Under the pieces are notes generated by a model that searched no databases, had not been told where the DNA came from, and saw only the letters and a list, made by a program, of their open reading frames with translations. Made by a program: the position numbers and the translations under genes. Shown piece after piece: positions 29,120 through 37,951 of a stretch of DNA of 64,000 nt (positions within the stretch are counted from its first letter, which is position 1; every line of letters begins with the position of its first letter). The stretch is from Agathobaculum desmolans ATCC 43058 (GTDB lineage Bacteria > Bacillota > Clostridia > Oscillospirales > Butyricicoccaceae), in assembly GCF_000701665.1 (NCBI RefSeq), contig NZ_JNJN01000002.1, positions 1 to 64,000 of the forward strand. Reading direction: 5' to 3'.

Positions 29120-30618
29120 GTAGTTTCCTCCAACATCCGATAGATCTGCTCCATATCCAATGCCTGCCGCACGGTATCTGCCAGCAAATCGTACTGCTGC
29201 TCCCGATAGGCTGCCGCATCCTGCACCGCGCCGTCCAGCTGCACGCCGCAGCGGTCTGCCAGCGCCTGCATCATGCGCAGCGCGACCCCCGGCGCATCGA
29301 ACACGCCGTGCAGATAGGTGCCGTAAGCGTTTTCCGCCTGACAGCCATCCGCAGTTTCTGTGCCGTCCGTCCGCATCAGCCGCGTCAGCGGCGCCGCGCC
29401 GTTCCTGCGCGTGGTTTCACCCATATGGATCTCATATCCCTGCACATTCAGGCCGGACAGGGGCGTGAACAGGCCGAAAACCGCATCAAAAACGCCTTCC
29501 GCCTGCACAGTCGTCTTTTCTGTGCGGAACACCGTGTCAACCGGCAGCAGACCCATGCCGCGCATCTCTCCGCCGCCCTCGGTCTGCGCCGGATCAGACA
29601 GCGTTTCTCCCATCATCTGATAGCCGCCGCAGATGCCGAACACCAATGTTCCCGCCGCATGCTGTTTGAGGATCTGCGCTTCCATGCCGCTTTCACGCAG
29701 CCACCGCAGATCGGCCAATGTGGATTTGGTGCCGGGAAGCACGATCAGGTCCGCACCTTCCAGCTCTGCCGGCCGTGACGCATAGCAGACGGCGACGCCC
29801 GGCACACGCTCGAGCGCAAACAAATCGGTAAAGTTCGACAGCCTTGGCAAACGCACCGCCGCAATGCGGAGCAGCGCCGGTACCGGCCCTGCATCCAGCC
29901 GCGCGGAAAGGCTGTCCTCCTCGTCAATATCAAACTGCCCATACGGCACCACGCCCACAACCGGCTTGCCGGTCAGCTCCTCCAGTTGGGACAGACCCGG
30001 CCGCAAAATGGAGACATCTCCCCGGAATTTATTGATGACCAGCCCCCGAATACGCGCGCGTTCTTCCTCTTCCAGCAGCATGACCGTGCCGTACAGCGCG
30101 GCAAACACGCCGCCGCGGTCGATATCGCCAACCAGCAACACTGGTGCATTCACCAGCTTCGCCAGCCCCATATTGACGATATCATCCTGCTTCAGATTGA
30201 TTTCCGCCGGGCTGCCCGCGCCTTCTATCACAATGATATCGTATTCCGCTGCCAGGCTGTCAAACGCCTGTCGGATCACCGGCAGCAGTTTGCGCTTGCT
30301 GCCCCAGTATTCCCGCGCTGTCCGGTTGCCCTGCGCCTTGCCCAATACGATCACCTGCGAACCGGTATCGCTTGTCGGCTTGAGCAGAATGGGATTCATC
30401 CGTACATCGGGCGCAATGCCTGCCGCCTCCGCCTGCACGACCTGTGCACGCCCCATCTCTCCGCCCCCAGCCGTGATAAACGAGTTAAGCGCCATATTCT
30501 GCGACTTGAAAGGCGCAACCCGATAGCCGTCCTGCCGGAAAATGCGGCAAAGCGCCGCGCAGAGCAAACTCTTGCCTGCGTTGGAGCAGGTGCCCTGCAC
30601 CATAATGACCTTTGCCAT
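29116..30618 (-). CDS. cbiP: Cobyric acid synthase
   Basis: A 500-residue glutamine-dependent amidotransferase that converts adenosylcobyrinate a,c-diamide to adenosylcobyric acid (four amidations). The N-terminal ATPase part has MVQGTCSNAGKSLLCAALCRIF; the C-terminal triad-type GATase domain has LVFGICGGYQMMGE with the nucleophilic Cys. Normal length. The start overlaps the cobD stop (TGATG). Operon neighbours cobO and cobD act just before and after it. Confidence 0.95.
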   Translation of the reverse strand: MAKVIMVQGTCSNAGKSLLCAALCRIFRQDGYRVAPFKSQNMALNSFITAGGGEMGRAQVVQAEAAGIAPDVRMNPILLKPTSDTGSQVIVLGKAQGNRTAREYWGSKRKLLPVIRQAFDSLAAEYDIIVIEGAGSPAEINLKQDDIVNMGLAKLVNAPVLLVGDIDRGGVFAALYGTVMLLEEEERARIRGLVINKFRGDVSILRPGLSQLEELTGKPVVGVVPYGQFDIDEEDSLSARLDAGPVPALLRIAAVRLPRLSNFTDLFALERVPGVAVCYASRPAELEGADLIVLPGTKSTLADLRWLRESGMEAQILKQHAAGTLVFGICGGYQMMGETLSDPAQTEGGGEMRGMGLLPVDTVFRTEKTTVQAEGVFDAVFGLFTPLSGLNVQGYEIHMGETTRRNGAAPLTRLMRTDGTETADGCQAENAYGTYLHGVFDAPGVALRMMQALADRCGVQLDGAVQDAAAYREQQYDLLADTVRQALDMEQIYRMLEETT

Positions 30619-31676
30619 CAGCCGTCCTCCCGTATTTCGTCGATTGCTTGCAGCAGTCGCTCGCTGTCCGCCCCTGTCTTAACCGCCGTGCGGTACCAAC
30701 CCGCGCCCAGTCCCCGATAGTTGGCGCAGCTGCGGATCAGTACGCCGTGCGCGGCCAATTTCCTATCAAGCGCCGTATCCTGTGCGCGGAACAGCAGAAA
30801 ATTCGCCTCTCCCGCGCAAACTGCCATCCCGCGCACGGACAGTTCCTGCCGCAGCCGCTGTCGCTCCGCTGCGATACGCAGAGCGGTCTGCCGGGCAAAA
30901 TCCGTTTCCTCTGCCGCCGCTGCCGCACAGGCTTGCGCGATGACCGATACGTTCCACGGCTGTCCGGCACGGTACAGCGCTTCGATCAGTGCGGTGTTCG
31001 ACGTCATGCACCAGCCGAAACGCACGCCCGGTACCGCGTACATTTTGGTATAGGCGCGCAGCAGGATCAGTCGGGGATTTGTGCCCAGCTGCGCCCGCAG
31101 GGTGTGCTGTGCGCTATCTGTCAGAAAATCCCCAAAGCACTCATCCACAATCAGCCATGTGCCGTTTTGCGCGCACCGGCGCACGATCTCATCCAGCAGC
31201 GCCGGCGCAATGGTGCGGCCGGTTGGATTGTTGGGATTGCACAGATACACCGCCTCCCGCTCCGGCGTCAGATCCGCCAGTAACCGTTCGGTCAGCGCAA
31301 AATCCTCCTCTTCCCGCAGCGTGTGAAAAGTGATGGATGCGCCCGCAAGCGTGCGCTCATACTCGGCAAACGTCGGCGCGGTCAGCAGCGCATTTTGGGG
31401 ATGCAGAACGGCCGCCAGCCGGTCCAGCACATCCGCCGCGCCGTTGCCGCAGTACAGCCAGTCGGGCGGCACGCCCTCCGCCCGCCCGATCGCCTGCCGC
31501 GCCGCGCGGCAAAAGGGGTCGGGATAGCGTGTGCAGTCCTCCACCGCCGCATGCATCGCCTGCCGGACGCGCTCCGGTATGCCGAAGGGGTTGATATTTG
31601 CGGAAAGGTCGAGCGGCAGGCTGCCGTATCGTTCCGCGTGGGAATAAACATCCCCGCCGTGTATATATTCGGGCAT
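30618..31676 (-). CDS. cobD: L-threonine-O-3-phosphate decarboxylase
   Basis: A 352-residue PLP enzyme of aminotransferase fold class I that makes (R)-1-aminopropan-2-ol phosphate, the linker of the nucleotide loop. CNPNNPTGR, LIVDECFGDF and the PLP lysine K211 in RAYTKMYAVPG support the call. I chose ATG 31676 (MPEYIHGG), 6 nt after AGGAGG; the ATG at 31694 overlaps the cbiB stop but has no site. Histidinol-phosphate aminotransferase is the main look-alike; context favours CobD. Confidence 0.88.
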   Translation of the reverse strand: MPEYIHGGDVYSHAERYGSLPLDLSANINPFGIPERVRQAMHAAVEDCTRYPDPFCRAARQAIGRAEGVPPDWLYCGNGAADVLDRLAAVLHPQNALLTAPTFAEYERTLAGASITFHTLREEEDFALTERLLADLTPEREAVYLCNPNNPTGRTIAPALLDEIVRRCAQNGTWLIVDECFGDFLTDSAQHTLRAQLGTNPRLILLRAYTKMYAVPGVRFGWCMTSNTALIEALYRAGQPWNVSVIAQACAAAAAEETDFARQTALRIAAERQRLRQELSVRGMAVCAGEANFLLFRAQDTALDRKLAAHGVLIRSCANYRGLGAGWYRTAVKTGADSERLLQAIDEIREDG

Positions 31677-31690
31677 CCCTGTCCTCCTTT

Positions 31691-32659
31691 TCATCCAAAC
31701 GGCGGCCAGCACAGGATCAGCCGCACCATGGCACACAGCAGCAGCGACAGCACGCTGGCCGCAGTCATCAGGTCGGCCGCGCGCAGGATATCCCCGGGAT
31801 TGGGCTGCCGGTCTGCGTCGCCAAACGCCGCTTTTTTCACTGTTTTGCCAAAATAGCTGGCATCCCCGCCAAGTCGGATATGCAGCGCACCCGCACAGGC
31901 CGATTCGGTCTGTCCTGCATTCGGGCTTTTGTGTCCCATCCGGTCGCGGCGGAAGATGCGCAGCGCATTGCGGTTATCCAGCCGCAGCATACCTGCCCCG
32001 GCGATCAGGCACACGGCTGCGAGCCGCGCCGGCAGAAAATTGAACACATCGTCCATGCGGGCGGATACCTTGCCGAAATACTCATACCGGTCGTTGTGAT
32101 ATCCCACCATGGAGTCCAGCGTGTTGACCGCCTTATACAGCATGCCCAGCGGCGCACCGCCGAGCAGCATGAAAATCAGCGGCGCCACCACGCCGTCGGT
32201 CGTATTTTCCGCCACGGTTTCCACCGCAGCGCAAATCACGCCGGTTTCATCCAGTTCTGCGGTATCCCGCCCGACGTACTTGGCAACCGCCGCGCGGCCT
32301 TCTTCGGTCGAGCGCTTGAGCGATGCATATACATCCATTCCCGCATCGTACAGGCTTTTGCGTGCAAAAATCAGCCAGCAAAGCAGGATTTCCGCCCCGC
32401 AGCCCAACCAGAAATGGATGCCTTTTAGCCACCGCAGCGCAAAAAACGGCACCGCAAACGAAACGCCGCACACCAGCACCCACAGCACCGCGCCCGCTAT
32501 CGTTTCGCCGCGCGGCGTTTTGGGGAACAAACGGCGCAGAATCCGCTCTCCCCGCGTGATCAGCCAGCCGATCAGGCAAACCGGATGCGGCAGGCGCGCC
32601 GGATCGCCCAGCAGCCAGTCCAGCGCAAAGCCCAGCAGCACCACACAGGTCAAATACAT
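31691..32659 (-). CDS. cbiB: Adenosylcobinamide-phosphate synthase
   Basis: A 322-residue integral membrane protein starting MYLTCVVLLGFALDWLLGDPARLPHPVCLIG at ATG 32659. The LDWLLGDP..PHPV opening, AVETVAENTTDGVVAPL and NTLDSMVGYHNDRYEYFG..SARMDDVFNFLPAR are CbiB hallmarks. It joins aminopropanol phosphate to adenosylcobyric acid at the membrane. Four or five hydrophobic segments. It lies next to cobD, which supplies its substrate. Confidence 0.94.
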   Translation of the reverse strand: MYLTCVVLLGFALDWLLGDPARLPHPVCLIGWLITRGERILRRLFPKTPRGETIAGAVLWVLVCGVSFAVPFFALRWLKGIHFWLGCGAEILLCWLIFARKSLYDAGMDVYASLKRSTEEGRAAVAKYVGRDTAELDETGVICAAVETVAENTTDGVVAPLIFMLLGGAPLGMLYKAVNTLDSMVGYHNDRYEYFGKVSARMDDVFNFLPARLAAVCLIAGAGMLRLDNRNALRIFRRDRMGHKSPNAGQTESACAGALHIRLGGDASYFGKTVKKAAFGDADRQPNPGDILRAADLMTAASVLSLLLCAMVRLILCWPPFG

Positions 32660-32985
32660 GTCGTTCCCCCTTTGATGTACTGCGGCACCCCGGCAATGAC
32701 GCGCACGACCGCGTCCGCCTCTGCCGCCAGCGCGCAGCACAGCCGGCCGACCGCTTCGCGGTACCGCTCCTCCTCCGGATCGAGCGGCACCACGCCGCAG
32801 CCCACCTCGTCGCAGGTGACGGCGTGGCCGCGCAGGGCGGGCAGCAATTCCATTGGATCCCGTCCCGCTGCAAGCGTCTGCCGCACCATCTGGTGCAGAT
32901 TTTTCGTCAGCGGCAGTGCCGGATATAATCTTTCCGCCAGTGCAGCTTTTCCCTGCCAGGCACCGCCGATCAATAATACCGTCAT
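32650..32985 (-). CDS. Short CobU-like protein with degenerate P-loop
   Basis: A 111-residue protein starting MTVLLIGGAWQGKAALAERL at ATG 32985. It resembles CobU at both ends: GGAWQGKA mimics the P-loop and VTCDEVGCGVVPLDPEEERYREAVGRLCCALAAEADAVVRVIAGVPQYIKG matches the CobU C-terminus. It lacks about 70 middle residues, including the histidine that carries GMP, and the usual Ser/Thr after GK is Ala. A full CobU is encoded at 33767-34297, so this is a paralogue with another or regulatory role. It overlaps cobS and cbiB by a few nt and is surely translated with them. Confidence 0.7.
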   Translation of the reverse strand: MTVLLIGGAWQGKAALAERLYPALPLTKNLHQMVRQTLAAGRDPMELLPALRGHAVTCDEVGCGVVPLDPEEERYREAVGRLCCALAAEADAVVRVIAGVPQYIKGGTTCI

Positions 32986-33770
32986 ACCATCAACCCTCCA
33001 AACGCGGCGCACACGAACGCGAGTAGCTCGGCAACCGAGATGCAGAAGCCCGCAAGGTCACCCGTGATGCCGCCGAACACACGCATCGCAATCCGGGCAT
33101 GCAGCATGTACCACAGCCCGAGCAGCACGATATATGCCACCCAAAGGAAATATCCGGACTCCAGTTGATGCAGCCATACCAGCAATATAATATCCAGCAC
33201 CGCCTGTTCGATTTTCAGCGTTGTATCGACCGCTTTTTTGTCGCTGTTTTGCGCAAAAATGTGCGCAAGGCCGGTGTTCTTGGCGCAGGGCATGGTCACG
33301 ATCTTGCGCGCACCGTCAGCGCGCGCCGCGGCAAATCCCGCGCAGGCCAGCGGCAGCAATGCCGGCGTTTTGTAAAGCTGCGCAAAGCATGCCGTTTCAG
33401 CCAGCAGGAACGCCGTCAGCCACATCGGCCCAAACGCGCCGACATGCGAGTCCTTCAAAATCGCAAGGCGCTTTTCTCTATCTCCAAAGGAACACAGCGC
33501 GTCGCAGGTATCACACAGCCCATCCAGATGGATGCCGCCCGCTACCGCCAATGGGAGCAGTGCCGCGCCGACCGCGTAAAACAGCTCCGCCGCGCCGAAA
33601 TACACGCAAAAACAGTACCACAGCCACTCCGCCCCGCCGATCAGCACACCGACGAGCGGCAGAAAGGAAAGCGCCCAACGCATGGTTTTCTTCTCCCACT
33701 GCACCTGCGGCACGGGAATGGCCGAATACAGGGAAAACGCGACCAACAGGCCGCTCCATATGTTTTTCAT
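32982..33770 (-). CDS. cobS: Adenosylcobinamide-GDP ribazoletransferase (cobalamin synthase)
   Basis: A 262-residue membrane enzyme starting MKNIWSGLLVAFSLYSAIPVP at ATG 33770. The metal-binding loop GGIHLDGLCDTCDALCSFGDREKRLAILKDSHVGAFG is diagnostic. It joins adenosylcobinamide-GDP and alpha-ribazole (phosphate) to form adenosylcobalamin (phosphate). Multiple hydrophobic segments. Flanked by the two CobU-type genes, with 4-nt overlaps. Confidence 0.94.
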   Translation of the reverse strand: MKNIWSGLLVAFSLYSAIPVPQVQWEKKTMRWALSFLPLVGVLIGGAEWLWYCFCVYFGAAELFYAVGAALLPLAVAGGIHLDGLCDTCDALCSFGDREKRLAILKDSHVGAFGPMWLTAFLLAETACFAQLYKTPALLPLACAGFAAARADGARKIVTMPCAKNTGLAHIFAQNSDKKAVDTTLKIEQAVLDIILLVWLHQLESGYFLWVAYIVLLGLWYMLHARIAMRVFGGITGDLAGFCISVAELLAFVCAAFGGLMV

Positions 33771-34297
33771 ACCGTGTGTTCCCCCTTTACCGGCAGCAGA
33801 ATGCCGCAAACCGATTCATATACCGCATCCGCCCGCCCAGCCAGCACTGTATGCAGCCGGCCAAGCTGCGCCGCATAGCCGACGGTTTCCGGCGCATACG
33901 GCAGGCCGTCCGCAAAAATCTCATTTGAGACGATTACCAGCGTTTCGCAGCAGTCTTGCAGATGTGCAATGCCTGCAAGGATACTGCCGAACGCCGCGTC
34001 CTTTGCCCCTTCGGGCGCAAACAGCTCGTTGGCAAGCAGATTGCCCAAATCTTCAAGCAGTATCCCATCATACTGGTGCGGCAGCGTCAGTCCGGCCAGA
34101 CCGAGCGGGCGCTCCACCGTGTCAAAGCCTTTGCCCGCCCGCAGCGCGCGGTGCCGCGCGATCCGCGCCTGTGCCACCGCGCCAAAGGGCTGCATCGTTG
34201 CCAAATACAAGCGGGAGCACGCAGCACGTTCGCACAAAAGCCGCTCCGCGTGCTCGGATTTTCCGCTTGCAGCCCCGCCTGTGACTAAAATCAGCAT
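33767..34297 (-). CDS. cobU: Adenosylcobinamide kinase/guanylyltransferase
   Basis: A 176-residue bifunctional enzyme: P-loop GGAASGKS at residues 7-14 (K13), and H49 in RIARHRALR is placed as the GMP-carrying histidine. The C-terminal IVSNEIFADGLPYAPET..Y...LGRLHTVLAGRADAVYESVCGI block matches CobU. It phosphorylates adenosylcobinamide and transfers GMP to it. Full length, unlike the paralogue at 32650-32985. Located between cobT and cobS, the standard nucleotide-loop gene set. Confidence 0.92.
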   Translation of the reverse strand: MLILVTGGAASGKSEHAERLLCERAACSRLYLATMQPFGAVAQARIARHRALRAGKGFDTVERPLGLAGLTLPHQYDGILLEDLGNLLANELFAPEGAKDAAFGSILAGIAHLQDCCETLVIVSNEIFADGLPYAPETVGYAAQLGRLHTVLAGRADAVYESVCGILLPVKGEHTV

Positions 34298-34324
34298 GAA
34301 TACGCCCCTTCCTATTGTTTTCTG

Positions 34325-35383
34325 CTACTGCTGCGTCTGATAGGCTTCAATTCCCACTTCGTCAAACCGCGGCATTCCATCATAGGCAGCCAGCGTCAGG
34401 TCAAGCAGGCTGACGCCAGCCACCGCGCCGGTACCCTCACCCAGCCGCAGCCCTGCGGTGAGAAACGGCCGTTTATCCAGTGCCCGCAGCAGCAGCGCAC
34501 CCGCCGGTTCAGCCGGACAGTGCGCTGCGAGCAGATAATCTGCCGCCGCAGGGCACAGCTGCACCGCCAGCAGCGCCGCCGCGCAGGAAATCACGCCGTC
34601 CAGCACTGCGGGCACACCGCAGGCCGCCGCGCCCAGATACAGACCGCACAACCCTGCAATATCCAGCCCGCCGACCTTATGCAGCACATCCAGTGCATCC
34701 GTCCCGTCCGGCCGGTGCAGTGCCAGCGCGGTTTCCACCGCGTGTACCTTACGCGCCAGCCCTTCGGTGGACAAGCCTGCCCCCCGTCCGGTCACGGTGC
34801 GCACAGCGGCGCCGGTCAGCGCGGCGGTAACGGCGGCGCTCGTCGTTGTATTGCCGATGCCCATTTCACCACCGCAAAGCAGGGTATATCCCTGCTTTGC
34901 GCAGTCTGCGGCAAGGGCAATGCCGGTTTCCACCGCGCGGACAGCCTCCTGCCGTGTCATGGCAGCCCCGCGCGTGATATCCGCCGTGCCGCGGCGGATA
35001 TTCTTCTGCAAAATCCTGCTGCCGCACACCGGACGCGCTACGCCGATATCGACCGGAAAAACCGTCATACCAATGTGCTGCGCCATCAGGCATACCGTGG
35101 ACAGGCCTTTGTCCATATTTTCCGCCACCGCTGCGGTGACCTCCTGTCCGCACTGGGTCACCCCCTGCGCAACAACTCCGTTATCCGCGCAAAACACCAC
35201 GCAGGCGCGTTTGGTGATGGACGGGCGCGGCGTGCGCCGGATGCCCGCAAGCTGCACCACCGCCTCCTGCAGCAGTCCCAGACTGCCGAGCGGCATGGCG
35301 ATCGCGGAAAACCGCTCGCGCGCTGCCTGCATGCTGCCCCTGCACAGCGGGCGCACAGAGGCAATCGTCTGTTCAAGTGTCAT
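34325..35383 (-). CDS. cobT: Nicotinate-nucleotide-DMB phosphoribosyltransferase
   Basis: A 352-residue enzyme starting MTLEQTIASVRPLCR at ATG 35383. MPLGSLGLLQEAVVQLAGI, VVFCADNGVVAQGVTQCGQEVT, GGEMGIGNTTTSAAV and the C-terminal LRLGEGTGA with the catalytic Glu are CobT hallmarks. It activates the lower-ligand base (dimethylbenzimidazole or an alternative) as alpha-ribazole phosphate. No bza or bluB genes are in the window, so the base is either imported or made elsewhere. The start overlaps the cbiA stop by 11 nt. Confidence 0.94.
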   Translation of the reverse strand: MTLEQTIASVRPLCRGSMQAARERFSAIAMPLGSLGLLQEAVVQLAGIRRTPRPSITKRACVVFCADNGVVAQGVTQCGQEVTAAVAENMDKGLSTVCLMAQHIGMTVFPVDIGVARPVCGSRILQKNIRRGTADITRGAAMTRQEAVRAVETGIALAADCAKQGYTLLCGGEMGIGNTTTSAAVTAALTGAAVRTVTGRGAGLSTEGLARKVHAVETALALHRPDGTDALDVLHKVGGLDIAGLCGLYLGAAACGVPAVLDGVISCAAALLAVQLCPAAADYLLAAHCPAEPAGALLLRALDKRPFLTAGLRLGEGTGAVAGVSLLDLTLAAYDGMPRFDEVGIEAYQTQQ

Positions 35384-36728
35384 GTTGTTTCCTCCATGCA
35401 GCGCATTTTTGTACAAAATTCCCTGCAAAATCCGGATTGGAGCCGAAATACAGATGCGGGTACCCCGCATACAGCGTATCCGTCACATACGCGCACGGCC
35501 ATGTCCGCCCGTTCGGTTTGCAAGCGGTAAAGCCGTCTCCCGCGTCGCTTGACACGCCGTAGTGAAACTCATGGGCGCGGATGCGCTCCCCTTTTCGGCA
35601 AAGCAGGTTGTCCTGCGCGGCGGTCAGCTCCACATAGCCGAAGGGCTGCAGCCGGTCGCTGATGTGCGCGTCCAGCGGCAGCGCGCCTGCCATGGGATAT
35701 CCGTTCAGTGTCCGGTGCAAATACTGAAAGCCGCCGCACTCCGCAATGGCCGGCAAACCACGCGCTATCGCGCCGCGCACACTTTCCCGCATGGAAACAT
35801 TGGCAGCAAGCCGCTCCGCATACAATTCCGGATAGCCGCCGCCGAGATACAGGCCGTCCACTCCTTCCGGAAGTAGCGCATCCTCCAGCGGAGAAAACCG
35901 AACCAGTTCCGCACCAAGTGACGCTAGCCGTTCCAGATTATCCGCATAGTAAAAGCAAAACGCGCTGTCCTGCGCAACCGCGATGCGCACCGGCGGCGAC
36001 ACCGTCGGCAGCATCTGTTCCGGATGCTCCTCCAGCGGCGGCGCCGTCCGCGCCAGCTCGGCCAGACCATCGAGATCCAGCCCCTGCTCTGCGGTGTCCG
36101 CCAGCCGGTCGAGCCGGTATTGCAGGTCTTCGATCTCCGCAGCCGTCACCAGCCCCAGATGCCGGTCCGGAATAGCAGCCTCAGCCACAGGCGGCAAAAA
36201 ACCGTACACCCGCAGTCCAGACCGCTCTGCAATCGTCCGGTAAAACGGATACATCGCAGCGGAAACGCCGTTCAAAATCACGCCTGCGAGCGTATTTTTC
36301 GCAAAGGTACGAAAGCCGTGCAGCTCCGCTGCCAGCGAAAGCGACTGCCCTTTGGGGCGGACGATCAGCACGGCAGGTATGGCCGCCGCTCGTGCCAGAT
36401 GCGCGGCAGACGCGGTATCGGTCGTGCCGGAAACGCCGTCATAGAAACCCATTGCCCCCTCTACCACGCCCAAACCGTCCAGCGGAATCCGCCGTGCCAA
36501 GGCGGCGCACACCTGCGTTTCTTCCATGAAATACAGATCGAGGTTGCGGCTGGGCACGCCGAGTACCGCCGTGTGAAACATCGGATCAATATAATCCGGT
36601 CCGCACTTGAATGCCGCCAGCGGTATTCCCTGCCGCTGCCACGCCCGCAGCAGGGCCAGCGTTACCGTGGTTTTGCCGCAGCCCGAGCCGGTACCGCCCA
36701 GCAGCAGGCGGGGCGCGTTATGCTTCAT
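35373..36728 (-). CDS. cbiA: Cobyrinic acid a,c-diamide synthase
   Basis: A 451-residue glutamine amidotransferase starting MKHNAPRLLLGGTGSGCGKTTVTLALLRA. The P-loop GTGSGCGKTT, VEGAMGFYDGV and the GATase block GLPAIAECGGFQYLHR with the active Cys are typical. It amidates carboxylates a and c of cobyrinate. Normal length. It starts in a 4-nt overlap with cbiET. Confidence 0.95.
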   Translation of the reverse strand: MKHNAPRLLLGGTGSGCGKTTVTLALLRAWQRQGIPLAAFKCGPDYIDPMFHTAVLGVPSRNLDLYFMEETQVCAALARRIPLDGLGVVEGAMGFYDGVSGTTDTASAAHLARAAAIPAVLIVRPKGQSLSLAAELHGFRTFAKNTLAGVILNGVSAAMYPFYRTIAERSGLRVYGFLPPVAEAAIPDRHLGLVTAAEIEDLQYRLDRLADTAEQGLDLDGLAELARTAPPLEEHPEQMLPTVSPPVRIAVAQDSAFCFYYADNLERLASLGAELVRFSPLEDALLPEGVDGLYLGGGYPELYAERLAANVSMRESVRGAIARGLPAIAECGGFQYLHRTLNGYPMAGALPLDAHISDRLQPFGYVELTAAQDNLLCRKGERIRAHEFHYGVSSDAGDGFTACKPNGRTWPCAYVTDTLYAGYPHLYFGSNPDFAGNFVQKCAAWRKQHDT

Positions 36729-37912
36729 GGCCGCCCCCTCCCCGTCAGCAGAAAGACCGGATTGTTCGCGGTCATCATCGTATAATCGCCAACCTGTCTG
36801 CCCCGCGCCGCGCCAAGCTGCACGGTTTCAATCTCCGCAAAGCCGAGTGCCCCCAGCGCCTGACGCGCTGCGTGCAGAGTCTCCAGTGCAATGGCGGTCA
36901 CGGCCACGCGCACAGAGGGATTTTTCTCCCGCGCCGCTGCCAGAATATCACGCATGCTGCCGCCGCTACCGCCGACAAAAACGCAGTCCGGCGCGGGCAG
37001 GTCCTCCAGCGCCGCAGGCGCCTGACCGGAAACGATCCACACGTTATACCCGCCGAGCCGCACGCGGTTTTCTTCCAGCAAAGCAAGCGCCTGCGCGTTC
37101 CGCTCCACCGCGTATACCATGCCGTCCGATGCCTTGCGCGCCAGTTCGAGCGTGACTGCCCCCGTGCCGGCGCCGATATCCCATACCGTATCCCGCGGCT
37201 GCACGGCAAGCTTGCTGACGGCGACCCAGCGCACTTCCTCCTTGGTCATAGGCACCTGCCCTCGCGTCAGCATGGCGTCGCGCACCGGCTCACAAGCATT
37301 TGCCGCCGCCGGATGCTCGATCAGCAAAACGGCCAGACTGCCACAGGACTGCTGCGCCAGCGCCGAGGCCGTATCCGTCAGCACGCGTTCGCCCTCCATG
37401 CCGAGGTTTTCGCCCAGATGCACGGTCAGCCCGCCGAGTCCGGCCTCTGCCAGCGCGCGGCAGACCGTCTGCGCGTTCTGTTTTCCGCCGGTCAGCACAA
37501 ATACCCGCTTGTGGTAGCTGACCGCGCCGAGGATACTGCCCGTCCGTCCATGCAGGCTGCGCACGCAAAGGTCATCATAAGGCACGCCACATTTTGCGCA
37601 AAAATACTGCATGCTGGACAGTCCGCACAGCAGACGCACTTCTCCATACGGCAAAAGCTGCTCGCGCAGACGCCCCGCCGCGCTGAAAAAGCCCACATCG
37701 CCCGAAACCAGCAGCGCTGTTGCCGGCACACCGCTCGACACGGCGCGCGCCGCCATCTCGGAAAACGCGCACACCTCCGCATGCGGACAGACCGCAGTCA
37801 GCCGCCGGTCTGCAAGCACTATATCGGCGTGTGCAAGCGCCTGCGCTGCTTCTGCAGTCAACAGCGCGGGCGAACCCAGCCCCGCGCCGACAATATCAAA
37901 TTTACGAGACAT
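36725..37912 (-). CDS. cbiET: CbiE-CbiT fusion: precorrin C5,15-methyltransferase and C12 decarboxylase
   Basis: A 395-residue fusion. Residues 1 to about 195 are a tetrapyrrole methylase (FDIVGAGLGSPALLT, LLVSGDVGFFSAA), the CbiE part for C5 methylation. Residues about 200-395 are a Rossmann methyltransferase (DIGAGTGAVTLELARKA), the CbiT part for C15 methylation and decarboxylation. The fused form corresponds to CobL. I use ATG 37912, 8 nt after GGAG; the GTG just before is too near. It lies between cbiA and hemL. Confidence 0.93.
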   Translation of the reverse strand: MSRKFDIVGAGLGSPALLTAEAAQALAHADIVLADRRLTAVCPHAEVCAFSEMAARAVSSGVPATALLVSGDVGFFSAAGRLREQLLPYGEVRLLCGLSSMQYFCAKCGVPYDDLCVRSLHGRTGSILGAVSYHKRVFVLTGGKQNAQTVCRALAEAGLGGLTVHLGENLGMEGERVLTDTASALAQQSCGSLAVLLIEHPAAANACEPVRDAMLTRGQVPMTKEEVRWVAVSKLAVQPRDTVWDIGAGTGAVTLELARKASDGMVYAVERNAQALALLEENRVRLGGYNVWIVSGQAPAALEDLPAPDCVFVGGSGGSMRDILAAAREKNPSVRVAVTAIALETLHAARQALGALGFAEIETVQLGAARGRQVGDYTMMTANNPVFLLTGRGRP

Positions 37913-37951
37913 CACGCAGTCTCCTTTCCATGCCCTTGCCGCCTTGCAAAC

